NCBI GenBank assembly: GCA_028875075.1
Contig: JAPPGF010000018.1
Location: forward strand, 1 to 39,376
Length of the DNA stretch: 39,376 bases
Source of the DNA: Gemmatimonadota bacterium
GTDB lineage: Bacteria; Gemmatimonadota; Gemmatimonadetes; Longimicrobiales; Gaopeijiaceae
Reading direction: 5' to 3'
Positions within the stretch are counted from its first letter, which is position 1; each line of letters starts with the position of its first letter. The position numbers were made by a program, and so were the translations under genes. Under the pieces are notes generated by a model that was given only the letters and a program-made list of their open reading frames with translations, searched no databases and was not told the origin of the DNA. Below are positions 28,901-35,904 of the stretch, piece after piece.

Positions 28901-30043
28901 GGCGAAGGTGCGGCGCTCGATCATCAGCAACACCTTGAGGAGCGCGGCGCTGAAGGCCGCCGCCTCGAGGTGGCCCACGTTGCTCTTGACGCTGGCGACG
29001 CGCAGCGGGACCGTGCGCTCGACGCCCCCGAAGGCCTCCGCTATGGCGTTGCCCTCGATGCGGTCGCCCACGACGGTGCCGGTCGCGTGCGCTTCGATGT
29101 AGTCGAAGTCCTCCGCTCCCAGTCCCGCCCGCGCGCACGCCGTGCGCATCAGCTCGACCTGCGAATGCCGGGTCGGCGCGGTGATGTAGCGGCCCGGGGC
29201 CAGGCCCGCGGCGTCGTCGGCGGTGCCTGCGGTGTTGACCGCCGTGGCCTCGATCACCGCGAGCACGCGCTCGCCGTCGCGCTCGGCCGCCTCGAGCGTC
29301 TTGATCGCGAACACGAACGCGCCCTCGGCGCGCATGTAGCCGTTGGCGTCGGCGTCGAAGGAATGACAGCGGCCGTCGGGGCTGATGACCCCGAGGGCGT
29401 TGAAGGAGGCACTGCAGCGGGCCGATCCCAGATAGGTCGCCGACCCCACGAGCGCCCGGTCGCAGTCGCCCTGGCGTATCGAGTTGGCCGCCGTGTGCAG
29501 CGCCGTCAGCGACGCCGAGCAGGCCGTCGAGCACGCGATCGACGGCCCCATGAGGTTCAGGTGGTACGAGATGCGATTGGCGAGCATCGAGGCGTCGATG
29601 CTCAGGATCGAGAACTCGTTCGTGCCGTAGAGCGCCCGCCAGTTGGCGGTCGACGCGACCTGCGAGCCGATGAAGACGCCCGTCGGGCTGTTGCGGAGCC
29701 CGTCCAGGTCCCATCCGGCGTGCTCGCAGCTCTCCCAGGCGCAGCCGAGCAGCATCCGGATCTGCGGATCCATGTAGGCCATCTTGTGGCGGGACACGCC
29801 GAAGAGGCCCGGGTCCATCCGCTGCTCGCCCTCGTCGCGTATCAGGCCCTCGTACGGGCTGCCGAAACGGCCCGGGCCGGAGAAGGCGCCGATCGGCCGG
29901 TAGCCCCGGCCGTAGCGCTCGCTCACCGGTTCGCGGACGACCTCGCGCTCGGTGAGCAGGCGCCAGAAATCGTCGTCCGTGCGGATGCCGCCGGGCATGC
30001 GATAGGCATAGCCGACGACGGCCACCGGGCAGGGGGCACTCAC
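22925..30043 (-). CDS. Single-module highly reducing type I polyketide synthase (KS-AT-DH-ER-KR-ACP)
   Basis: A 2372-aa modular enzyme. KS: Cys175 in STACSAS, EAHATGT and NVGHLEAA histidines. AT: Ser627 in GHSSGE; the IAFHS motif suggests malonyl-CoA. DH: His940 in the DHRVHRAPIIP hotdog motif (Gly replaced by Arg) and Asp1117 in LTDGGLQ. About 1200-1580 is a divergent linker/structural KR region. ER: about 1600-1930 with HSAMGGVGQAA. KR: about 1950-2200 with TGGLGGFG, a LED-type motif, catalytic Tyr near 2106 (NYSGAS, the usual later Asn being Ser). ACP: Ser2254 in FGLTSIS. There is no TE; release is by the overlapping downstream gene. The start is GTG at 30043 with AGGAG at 30051-30055. A full reducing loop in one module suggests iterative use to build a saturated chain. 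No loading ligase or phosphopantetheinyl transferase is in the window. Confidence 0.93.
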   Translation of the reverse strand: MSAPCPVAVVGYAYRMPGGIRTDDDFWRLLTEREVVREPVSERYGRGYRPIGAFSGPGRFGSPYEGLIRDEGEQRMDPGLFGVSRHKMAYMDPQIRMLLGCAWESCEHAGWDLDGLRNSPTGVFIGSQVASTANWRALYGTNEFSILSIDASMLANRISYHLNLMGPSIACSTACSASLTALHTAANSIRQGDCDRALVGSATYLGSARCSASFNALGVISPDGRCHSFDADANGYMRAEGAFVFAIKTLEAAERDGERVLAVIEATAVNTAGTADDAAGLAPGRYITAPTRHSQVELMRTACARAGLGAEDFDYIEAHATGTVVGDRIEGNAIAEAFGGVERTVPLRVASVKSNVGHLEAAAFSAALLKVLLMIERRTFAPISKNFLAPNLEIDFDSCPMRVQTASEPFPDRPVVIGINSFGFGGANGHCVVREYRPDGPSTWSVPLAPEAGYMIPLSARSQNALVESARLLGEGLDKEDFDLYTLAGNLGRRRSHLPARAAFAVRDREQLAQALDAFVEDPSPVSVAEGGERRVAMVFSGQGTQWAGCGRALYDADPVFRRVVDAVEREWRTHSPLSLREGCFRASQEELNEVQLAQPAIFMLQCALVELLSTWGVQPDAVVGHSSGEVAAAYASGALSLAEATHLVYHRASLQQRVAGSGRMLAIGLDRAGVEDLLRELADPAGSAEQGAAGAEVACLNSPANTVVCGGRDALEPVMAELDRRGLQHGLLPGNIAFHSAAMDPLLDDVIRSLDFLDGCGSRGEVPMVSSVTGEVAERLDARYWWSNIREPVRFQAAMETLRREHRPDVVLEVAPHSALQPIIRQCLEGGAPLPVSVPTLMQGEDVCLRFQEALGALYRAGVPLDFASQYPRPEPIAHRLPGHPAEEATTSDDLCDDEMFLKRGEYSHGPLVGHRVNCDHILFEARLSGRDFPWLSDHRVHRAPIIPAAGYIELLLEAFSGEAVHIDEIEFLQHTPVGATPVRLQTALFPVPNAPGHYTFTISTRSFENEDEGTLHCRGRVRRADGEHKVDAHASLDDVLASDFDPRPLMTGEDFYDQIEAVVGDAFEFGPEFRSIRKIDMDSASTDLLIEIAVDEGLWASGREEGYVLYPPLTDGGLQIFLRYLMRLPDFFSMPQRARDITFVRPPTGPRITCFLVDTGDWFDVDERGQYNKPLGELYIGRLSFYDGATGQLLAHIGEYHSFNSNPRWSDVPDSKHLLRWQPKFVPPAPSLGDGPEGEEIEPERLIARLEEGAAGEPYACHVIEVAGRREPDEVWLARCLEHLSGPDAQSEYWLVGEDEERTRALYDTFHHHDAPLRFDSLDVTGAEAGEPGTDTGLLRPAAAELLLLHPEAVGFGPGQWTLLSRLLVEGGLALVRHEEGDVVGPGDGWTTIRAGPRSTLLQAPEAEATPSDAAAPPGPRWVIGEPESLASEWVELLDRPDVHHVPWSTFEAGDFTWLEEWPGAAELAAIDLFVDTDPGDPTGERAVWRLVAFLQALAPFRLESASGTCRLTVLTRGAVLRVDDPRGSALWGAVRSIALELGAEDTRIDFRLVDIGSADDLECLARLARSDLGERELAIRERRPWVQRIVSVRERAPLVPPGEDPPYRLRLDNPGQVSGLQMTTYEPPRLGPADVEVEVAAAALNFRDVMVTLGLLPAQAYERSALGREVGIEASGVVRRAGPGVKRLKVGDPVALTAGGCIANRVVVNEHLAFLKPPRLSMEEAGSALSVYVTAYYALIHLARLREGQRVLIHSAMGGVGQAAIAIARHVGAEVYATAGNEDKRRRLLGMGVRGAFDSHSHDWYPELMEATDGEGVDVALNSLAGHHIALCLEALRPSGWHCEIGKVDIYTDNSLSMRAFRKNLRFAAIDVDRLMLDDPVLSHTLSQACVDLLEQGAVAPPELTVFPYGDYAEALRLMTTGQHRGKLVLRAPADAAGREFAVADTRPFLDPDATYLVTGGLGGFGLRFVPYLFAAGARHVTLIDRDPDRGRDVEWIRQVTTLSKMPRDLEIDIVAGDVRDEADVRRWIADLGRPLKGVFHLAGTLEDRSFLDTSPDSLARVFAPKALGALNLHRATAELDLDYFVLFSSIASTFGNLGQINYSGASSFLDGLAAHRRGLGLPGLSYNLGPVTEVGMAARSLHVMRMMRAAGMTTVSANFAIANLDYAMRTMAGHDHLVTALFAKPPWSVESPDYMRNGRLLNNQAAFEVDAGGELTLEGVVAQISAKVAELCGHDEGDVSEPLSSFGLTSISVAELGAFVQTQFNHQVSALELMTTASALSLAQSIVHGRASDTEEDALAEADGTGAGAEETRARAVRRRSPFANALEDHFPGGEGVPVADAEASGPPATETVAGRRTRTPATARERH

Positions 30044-30050
30044 GAGACCG

Positions 30051-30055
30051 CTCCT
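30051..30055 (-). promoter_or_regulatory. Ribosome binding site of the PKS gene
   Basis: AGGAG on the minus strand, seven bases ahead of the GTG start at 30043. Confidence 0.65.
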
Positions 30056-30110
30056 ACGTCCTCACGTCGGGCTACGCGCCGGGGCGCGGCCCACGGGGCG
30101 GGGCGCGACG

Positions 30111-30392
30111 CTAGGGGACGTCGACCACCTTCTTCACGGCCTTGTCGGCGGTCTGGAACATCGTCTGGAGCCACTCCTTGCGCCGGGCACGGAATTCCTT
30201 CACCAGATCCCACAGGTCCTCGCGGACCCGCTCGACGGCTGCTTCGCGGACGTCGTCCGAGAGCGAGACGTCGTTCTCGAACTCGTACTTTTCGATCGCG
30301 AAGTCGGCGACGTCGAGGATGTTCTCCCCGACGATCTGCATGTCGACGGCTTTCTTGAGCGAGATGGGCCTGTCGTAGCTGCGTTCGGTCAT
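30111..30392 (-). CDS. Small helical protein ahead of the PKS, unknown function
   Basis: A 93-aa, highly charged, all-helical protein with no Cys, signal peptide or membrane segment. Middle residues include ISLKKAVDMQIVGENILDVA and a basic C-terminal half with EFRARRKEWLQ. I do not recognise the family. The ATG at 30392 is preceded by GGAAGG; the open frame to 30446 extends past it without need. It lies 67 bases ahead of the PKS on the same strand and is probably the first gene of that operon. Its size and charge would suit a docking or regulatory partner of the megasynthase, but this is inference from position alone. Confidence 0.7.
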   Translation of the reverse strand: MTERSYDRPISLKKAVDMQIVGENILDVADFAIEKYEFENDVSLSDDVREAAVERVREDLWDLVKEFRARRKEWLQTMFQTADKAVKKVVDVP

Positions 30393-30717
30393 GGTTGCCT
30401 TCCGCTGCGAGAGAATTGATCGGAGGGTCGAAAGAGACGGCCGCACGATGGGAAGATGATACGCTCACACCCGGCTCGCGAGAAAGGCCGCACGCGACGC
30501 TAGGGGGCTCCCCGGGTTCGGAGTCCCGGCCGTGCTCGACGAGCGAGCGCCGATGCCTCGCTCGAATCCCGGGGGCCGGGGCCGCGGATTAGGCGGAGGG
30601 GGGCGACCCGCCGGTATAGAAGGCGGCCGTGCGCAGCGCCCGGACCCTGGCGTCGGGCTTCAGGCGACACTAACAAGACACGAATGAACGCACAGATAAC
30701 ACGACTATGTCGCAAGG
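30393..30717 (-). other. Upstream region of the PKS operon
   Basis: No gene recognised. A stretch at about 30668-30710 (TAACAAGACACGAATGAACG and following) is AT-rich relative to its neighbours and is a candidate promoter zone; no boxes or operator repeats could be assigned. Confidence 0.35.
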
Positions 30718-30951
30718 TCAAATCGTGCGGCCCGTGTGGCCATGGGCTTTCCCGTCCTGCGAAGCGGCGAACGCGCTCTCGTCGAGCACGCACGCCGTGA
30801 TCACGCCGCCGGCGTTGTCTTCGAACCGGTACCGACCGCCCGGCGCGCGCGTCCCGCCGACCGGAAGGAACCAGCGCCCGATGCGCTGGGCGTTCGTCAG
30901 GGCGTCCCACAGCTCCGCGCCTGCCGTCCGGTAGCTCCTGGCCAGCGTCAC
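30718..30951 (-). pseudogene. Truncated AHSA1/SRPBCC-domain gene
   Basis: A minus-strand frame starting at GTG 30951, with GGGGAG well placed upstream, encodes 77 residues that match the N-terminal half of AHSA1-type SRPBCC proteins: VTLARSYRTAGAELWDALTN, then RIGRWFLPV, then GGRYRFEDNAGGVI. The usual second half, with the long C-terminal helix, is absent, as the frame ends at 30718 after an unrelated tail. It reads as a gene broken by deletion. No continuation is found downstream on this strand. Confidence 0.6.
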
Positions 30952-31164
30952 CGGGCGGGCTCCCCCTCGCGCCTCCCGTGCTTCCTCCGCTGCCTGGGCC
31001 CGGGCGCGGACGGTGTCGCGCGCCGGACGGGCCGGCAAGGCGTTGGAATCCGCCCCGGACCGGGCGGACGTCGCCGCGGCGTGTGACGCCGCTCCCGAGC
31101 GCGTAGCTTCCGGTCGCCGAAGCCGGCGACACCAGAGGAGGCCGCAGGGCGGCGGAGACCTGAA

Positions 31165-32286
31165 ATGCCAGAAGACCACGAAGGCCGACTCGGACTCTCT
31201 CCCGCCCCGGCTGGCGAGAACCCGGCGGGGGCGCACTCCCGTGGCCCGGTGCTCGTCACCGGAGCCAACGGCTACGTCGCCTCCTGGCTGGTCAGGCGGC
31301 TCCTCGAGCGGGGCTTCCCAGTCCACGCGACGGTGCGCGACCCGGGCGACCCCGCCCGTACCGAGCACCTGAGGGCGATCGCCCGGGACAGCCCCGGGAC
31401 GCTCTCGCTCTTCCCGGCGGACCTCCTCGACCCTGCCGGGTTCGGTCCGGCGATGGCCGGATGCGGCCTCGTCTTCCACACCGCGTCGCCGCTCATCGTG
31501 CGCGGGGTCGAGGATGCGCTGCGCGATCTCGTCGAACCGGCGACCGCGGGGACGCGCCACGTCCTCGAGGCCGCCAGCCGTACGCCCTCCGTCCGGCGGG
31601 TCGTGCTGACCTCCAGCATCGTGGCCGTCTACGGCGACGCCCAAGACATCGAGCACGTCGAGGGCGAGCGCTTCGACGAGACGCACTGGAACACGACGAG
31701 CAGCGCGCGCCACCAGCCCTACTCGTACTCCAAGACGGTGGCGGAGCGCCTGGCGTGGGAGATGGCCCGGAGGCAGTCCGGCTGGGAGCTCGTGGCGCTC
31801 AACCCGGGGCTCGTCCTGGGGCCCGCGCTCAGCCTGCACACGAAGGCCGAGGGCGTGCTGATGATGCGGGACCTGGGCAGCGGCTACTACCGGTTCGGCG
31901 CCCCCGATCTGGAATTCGCGGTCGTGGACGTGCGCGACGTGGCCGAGGCGCACCTGCGGGCGGCCCTGAACCCGGACGCGTCCGGCCGCCACATCCTCGT
32001 CAGCGAGTCGCTCGGCCTGATCCGGATCGCCCAGATCCTGCGCGAGCGCTTCGGGTCGGCATATCCCTTCCCAACTCGCACCGTCTCCAACTCGGCGGCG
32101 CTCATGCTCGCTCCCACGAGGGGCATCCCGCAGGCCGTGGCCAGGCGGAACCTCGGCTACCCGCTCCGCTTCGACAACGGACGCTCGCGGAACGTCCTGG
32201 GCATGGTCTACCGGCCGGCCGGCGAATCGGTCGCGGACCACTTCCGGCAGCTGCTCGACGACGGCCTGGTGAAGGCCCCCGCATGA
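31165..32286 (+). CDS. NAD(P)-dependent epimerase/reductase, dihydroflavonol-reductase-like SDR
   Basis: A 373-aa extended short-chain dehydrogenase. After about 27 poorly conserved residues comes VLVTGANGYVASWLVRRLL (cofactor loop), ATVRDPGD (a basic residue suggesting NADPH), and FHTASPLIV. The catalytic Ser lies in LTSSIVAVYG and the Tyr/Lys pair in PYSYSKTVAE, followed by LNPGLVLGP. This layout is typical of the dihydroflavonol 4-reductase/cinnamoyl-CoA reductase branch, which reduces ketones or CoA-esters or aldehydes. Substrate unknown. The start at ATG 31165 follows GGAG, though an internal start near 31250 cannot be excluded. It diverges from the PKS operon and converges with the permease gene. 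A role in tailoring the PKS product is possible but unproven. Confidence 0.85.
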   Translation: MPEDHEGRLGLSPAPAGENPAGAHSRGPVLVTGANGYVASWLVRRLLERGFPVHATVRDPGDPARTEHLRAIARDSPGTLSLFPADLLDPAGFGPAMAGCGLVFHTASPLIVRGVEDALRDLVEPATAGTRHVLEAASRTPSVRRVVLTSSIVAVYGDAQDIEHVEGERFDETHWNTTSSARHQPYSYSKTVAERLAWEMARRQSGWELVALNPGLVLGPALSLHTKAEGVLMMRDLGSGYYRFGAPDLEFAVVDVRDVAEAHLRAALNPDASGRHILVSESLGLIRIAQILRERFGSAYPFPTRTVSNSAALMLAPTRGIPQAVARRNLGYPLRFDNGRSRNVLGMVYRPAGESVADHFRQLLDDGLVKAPA

Positions 32287-32323
32287 GGCTCTATGAACGG
32301 GCCGACGCCCGGGCCGGCACCCG

Positions 32324-34099
32324 TCAGGCCTTGGCCACGCGCACCGTCAGGATGTCGACGTTGTGGTACTGCTGGTGCTTGACCGAGGACGCGTGGTGGC
32401 GGAGCAGTCGAAGCGACAGGTCGCGCTCGCTCGTGGGATCGGGCCCGCTCTCCAAGTGGATCATCTCGTTCTCGAGGTTGCCCGTACGGGTCGCGGCGGT
32501 GAACTCCAGCGCGGCGTCGCGGCGGAGGTTCCGGGCCACCACGCGCAGGCGGCGCCCCTCGGCCTCCCCGGCGTGCGCCTCGCCTTCGGGAGTGTGGCCC
32601 CCTCCGCCGTCCTCCTCTCTCCGCCAGAGGCTCAGGAGCGCTTCCTCGGCCGCCGCCCGCAGGCGCTCCCTTGCCCTCGCGCCCCACCGGTAGCGGGCCG
32701 CGAACTCCACGAGGAATTGGTCGAGCTTCCCCAGGTTGTCCGGATCGAGCGCCATCTCGACCCTGTGCGGGCGGGGCCCGGTGAGCGCGAGGAAGAGGTT
32801 CAGGAGAAGGACCGTGAGCCCTCCCGCGGTCAGGCCGTTCGCGAGCATGCGGGCCGCGGGGGTGGCGAAGTGTTCCGGGAAGATCGCCCCGAACTGGATG
32901 CCGGCACCCACCCAGAAGGAGAGCCCCGCGACCGTGGCGTTCAGGCGCTCGACGCCCTGCTGGAAGACCACCCGCATGCCCTCGGCGAACGTGACCCCGA
33001 AGATGACGATGATGTAGGCGCCCAGCACGGGCGGCGGCACCGAGAAGACGAGCGCCGTGAGCTTGGGCACGAAGGCGAGCGCGACCAGGAAGGCGCCGAT
33101 CCAGACCCCGATCCTGCGGGCGGCCACGCCGACACCGGTGGCGAGCGCGATGCCGGCCGCGTACGGCCAACCGGGCAGTGTTCCCGCGACTCCCGCGAGC
33201 AGGGTCCCGGCCGCGCAGGCTCCCAGGCCTCCCTGCACGCGCCGGAAGTCGACGGCCCTGGGCTCGCGGCTGGAGACGCGCTGCATCCGCACCGAATCGC
33301 TGACCTGCCTGACCGTGATCACGAAACTGACGAACAGGAAGCCGGGCAGGAGCACCCAGAACGTCGGGCCGAACTCCAGGTCCAGCCCGGGCGTCGCGAC
33401 GGCCGGCACGCCGAGCCACGGGGCACGGGCCACGGGGCCCAAGTCCACGATCCCGAAGAACAGCGCGACCAGCGAGCCCCCTGCGATGGCGAGCACCGGC
33501 GTCCAGGCACGCATGATCCTGGGAGAGCGGAGCATCAGGCCGACGACGGCGAGGAGCGTGACCGCCGTGACCGTCGGGGCGGCGGCCGCGGGGGCGCCTT
33601 CCGGCACACGCGTCAGCATGGCGAATCCCATCGGCATCACGCTCACCGAGACGAGCGCCATCAGCGTCCCCGACACGACCGGGGTAATGACGTGCCTCAG
33701 CAGCTCGAGGCGAGCCGCCAGGGTGAACTGGCAGAGGGCGGACGCGACGACCAGCGTGCCGAGCAGCGCGGGACCGCCCGCGGCGAGCGCGAGCACCGCG
33801 ACGCCGATCGCGGCCCCGGACGTGCCCATCACGGTGAGCGTGCCGGCGCCGAGCCCTCGGACGCGCACCGCCTGGACGATCGTCGTGAGCCCCGCGATGA
33901 GCATCGTCGCGAAGATGGCCCACGACAGGTACTGGTCGCTCTGGCCGGCCGCGCGCACGACGATCGTCATGACCACCACGATCGGCACCGACGCCAGGAT
34001 CGCCGTCTGGAGCCCGATGACGAAGCAGGCCGGGCCGGGGGGCCGTTCGTCGGCCGCGAAGCGCAGCTCGCCGGCCCATTCCTTCGTGTCCGTGACCAT
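32324..34099 (-). CDS. Xanthine/uracil-type (NCS2) permease with C-terminal ATPase-like domain
   Basis: A 591-aa membrane protein. Residues 20-430 hold about 12-14 hydrophobic helices with NCS2 features: the LTVMGTSGAAIGVAVLALAAGG segment, an HVITPVVSGTLMALV segment, and a GVxLAxGVGVAAR-like tract. This suggests uptake of a nucleobase or related compound, though key substrate residues cannot be assigned. About 440-591 is a soluble region reading LDQFLVEFAARYRW...LRAAAEEALLSLW...RRLRVVARN, which resembles the GHKL ATPase fold of RsbW-type anti-sigma kinases. Its N-box Asn is replaced by Ser, so ATP binding is doubtful. I chose ATG 34099 over GTG 34144, but the binding site is weak for both. 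It converges with the SDR gene. Confidence 0.8.
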   Translation of the reverse strand: MVTDTKEWAGELRFAADERPPGPACFVIGLQTAILASVPIVVVMTIVVRAAGQSDQYLSWAIFATMLIAGLTTIVQAVRVRGLGAGTLTVMGTSGAAIGVAVLALAAGGPALLGTLVVASALCQFTLAARLELLRHVITPVVSGTLMALVSVSVMPMGFAMLTRVPEGAPAAAAPTVTAVTLLAVVGLMLRSPRIMRAWTPVLAIAGGSLVALFFGIVDLGPVARAPWLGVPAVATPGLDLEFGPTFWVLLPGFLFVSFVITVRQVSDSVRMQRVSSREPRAVDFRRVQGGLGACAAGTLLAGVAGTLPGWPYAAGIALATGVGVAARRIGVWIGAFLVALAFVPKLTALVFSVPPPVLGAYIIVIFGVTFAEGMRVVFQQGVERLNATVAGLSFWVGAGIQFGAIFPEHFATPAARMLANGLTAGGLTVLLLNLFLALTGPRPHRVEMALDPDNLGKLDQFLVEFAARYRWGARARERLRAAAEEALLSLWRREEDGGGGHTPEGEAHAGEAEGRRLRVVARNLRRDAALEFTAATRTGNLENEMIHLESGPDPTSERDLSLRLLRHHASSVKHQQYHNVDILTVRVAKA

Positions 34100-34230
34100 C
34101 GGTCGGCTCTTCGCTCGCTCCCCGCGCGGGTTCGGTGGGGGCACGCTCAGGCCCTGCCCGTCGGTGCGGGCCCGCTTCCCGCCGGAAGCTCACGACGCCG
34201 GAGGCGTTTGTCGAGCGGCCCCGACCCTGC
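34100..34230. other. Divergent upstream region of the permease
   Basis: No gene or clear promoter element was seen in this short part of the 418-base gap between the divergent permease and cyclase-family genes; the remainder holds the propeller remnant. Confidence 0.35.
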
Positions 34231-34500
34231 CGCAACCGCCCATTGACCGCATCCGGTTCGACGCCGAGGACCGGCTGTGGGTATCGCTGAGCGTCCACGG
34301 GGATGCTGCGATGTCGGAGGCTGATGTATAAGATCCCACGGGTGCATTGTTCTTTCGCGCCCAGTGGCCACGGGGAGTGGAGCTGCGCCACGGAGCTGCC
34401 CGAGGCACGAACGCCTGGGGCATCGCCAGGGGTCCGCTCGATGAGCACCGCCTGGTGCCGGTCCGGTTCGGTGACCGGGGATCCCGTCGATGACGTGAAT
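34231..34500 (+). pseudogene. Remnant of a six-bladed beta-propeller protein
   Basis: Two plus-strand fragments in different frames look like the end of a 6-bladed propeller gene. The first (34234-34331) reads PPIDRIRFDAEDRLWVSLS before a stop. The second (about 34345-34490) reads RGVELRHGAARGTNAWGI then LDEHRLVPVRF. In intact members these correspond to a DxxGRLWV blade and a final WGxxxDxLDxxRVxxxRL strand. The frame change and stop indicate decay. The upstream part of the gene is missing. Confidence 0.4.
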
Positions 34501-34517
34501 CAAGGAGAGCGCTCAGG

Positions 34518-35339
34518 ATGACCCGAAGAACAACCACCTCGGCCACACTGACCGCTGCCTTGCTCGCCGCGGGCTGCGCGCCGGATGCCCCGCCCCCCGA
34601 CCACACCGCCGTCTTCACTGGCGGCGCGGGCGAGTGGGTCGAGCTTTCCCACGCCTTCGGGCCTTCGACGATCTACTGGCCGACCGATACGGCAGGCTTC
34701 CAGCTCACCGAACTGGCGTACGGCCAGACGGAGGGCGGGTACTTCTACGCGTCGTACGCCTTCCGGTCCGCCGAGCACGGCGGCACCCACCTGGACGCGC
34801 CGATCCACTTCGCGGAGGGGCGCATGACGGCGGACGAGATCCCGTTGTCGAGGCTCATCACCACCGCGTCCGTGGTCGATGTCTCGGCTGTGGCCGACGC
34901 CGACTACCTGCTGTCGGTCGAGGATCTCACTGCTTGGGAGGCCGAGCACGGGGAGTTCGCCGACGGCACGGCTCTGCTCGTCCGCACGGGGTGGTCGTCG
35001 CGCTGGGACGACCGCACCGCCTACCTGGGCACGGATCTAACCGGGCCGGAGGCCGTGCCCGAGCTGCACTTTCCCGGGATCGGTCCCGAGGCCGCGCAGT
35101 GGTTGGTGGACAACCGCGCCGTCGCGGCGGTGGGGATCGACACGCCCAGCATCGACTATGGCCAGTCGACCGACTTCCGCGCCCACGTGATCCTCTACAG
35201 CGCGAACATCGTGGGGTTCGAGAACCTGACGAACCTGGACCGGCTGCCGGCGACGGGCGCCGGGATCGTGGCGTTGCCGATGAAGATCGTGGGGGGGAGC
35301 GGGGGGCCGCTGAGGGTGGTGGGGTGGGTGCCGGAGTGA
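34518..35339 (+). CDS. Cyclase-family (kynurenine-formamidase-like) lipoprotein
   Basis: A 273-aa metal-dependent hydrolase of the cyclase family (PF04199), which includes bacterial arylformamidase KynB and isatin hydrolases. The motif HGGTHLDAPIHF gives metal ligands His87, His91 and Asp93, with His97 nearby. Later HVILYSANIVGFENL contributes the family's C-terminal His and Glu. Unusually for KynB, it has a lipoprotein signal with lipobox AAGC (Cys20), so it acts in the periplasm, probably on a small cyclic amide or ester. The ATG at 34518 is preceded by AAGGAG. The SRPBCC gene begins 13 bases after its stop, so the two are co-transcribed. Substrate unknown. Confidence 0.88.
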   Translation: MTRRTTTSATLTAALLAAGCAPDAPPPDHTAVFTGGAGEWVELSHAFGPSTIYWPTDTAGFQLTELAYGQTEGGYFYASYAFRSAEHGGTHLDAPIHFAEGRMTADEIPLSRLITTASVVDVSAVADADYLLSVEDLTAWEAEHGEFADGTALLVRTGWSSRWDDRTAYLGTDLTGPEAVPELHFPGIGPEAAQWLVDNRAVAAVGIDTPSIDYGQSTDFRAHVILYSANIVGFENLTNLDRLPATGAGIVALPMKIVGGSGGPLRVVGWVPE

Positions 35340-35352
35340 CGAGCCCGCCGTC

Positions 35353-35811
35353 ATGACTCGAACCACGCTGACCCGCACGATCGGCGCCCCGGCCGACAGG
35401 GTCTTCGCCACCGTCGCCGATCCGGTCAACTACACGAAGGCCGTATCCCAGATCACGAAGGTCGAGTTCCTCACCGACCAGCGGACAGGCGTCGGAACCC
35501 GGTTCCTTGAAACGCGCGAGATGCGCGGGCGGGAAGCCGCGACGGAACTCGAAGTCACCGAGTACGTGAAGAACGAGCACGTCCGCATTGTCTCCAAAGC
35601 CGGCGGAACCGTGTGGGATTCCGTCTTCACGGTGACGCCGGCCGGGGACGGGCGCGGGACGAGGCTCGATCTGGTCATGGAAGCGAGGCCGTGCCGCCTG
35701 CTGGCACGCGTCTTCGTCCCATTGACGAAGGGGATCGTGGCCAAGGCGGTCGCCGGAGATATGGACGCTGTCAAGGCACACCTGGAAGACGTGCAAACGG
35801 ACCCGGATTGA
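35353..35811 (+). CDS. SRPBCC-family protein
   Basis: A 152-aa START/Bet v1-like protein with a hydrophobic ligand pocket. It opens TLTRTIGAPADRVFATVADP, then carries GTRFLETREM and a VTEYVKNEHVRIVS strand pair, and closes with a long helix containing AVAGDMDAVKAHLED. Members bind lipids or polyketides, or act as dehydratases/cyclases; no catalytic residue stands out. It is cytosolic, with no signal. It starts 13 bases after the cyclase-family lipoprotein, implying one transcript. The ATG at 35353 lacks a strong Shine-Dalgarno sequence and may depend on upstream translation. Confidence 0.85.
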   Translation: MTRTTLTRTIGAPADRVFATVADPVNYTKAVSQITKVEFLTDQRTGVGTRFLETREMRGREAATELEVTEYVKNEHVRIVSKAGGTVWDSVFTVTPAGDGRGTRLDLVMEARPCRLLARVFVPLTKGIVAKAVAGDMDAVKAHLEDVQTDPD

Positions 35812-35904
35812 CCCTCGGTCCCGTGCCGACGACCGGCCCGGTAGAGTAGCAAGACCCAGGCGAGCCGTTCCGAGCCCGCCGGGGTCTGTTCACTTCACGC
35901 GATG

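Noticed and set aside
23606..30358. Plus-strand open frames of about 1000 and 1100 codons antisense to the PKS
   Set aside because: Compositionally shadow-like (runs of Arg, Glu, Ala, Gly), no start signals or domains, and they mirror a PKS with all catalytic motifs intact.
32363..34331. Long plus-strand frames antisense to the permease
   Set aside because: No domains and charged low-complexity composition; only the short end of one (34234-34331) resembles a propeller remnant and was listed separately.
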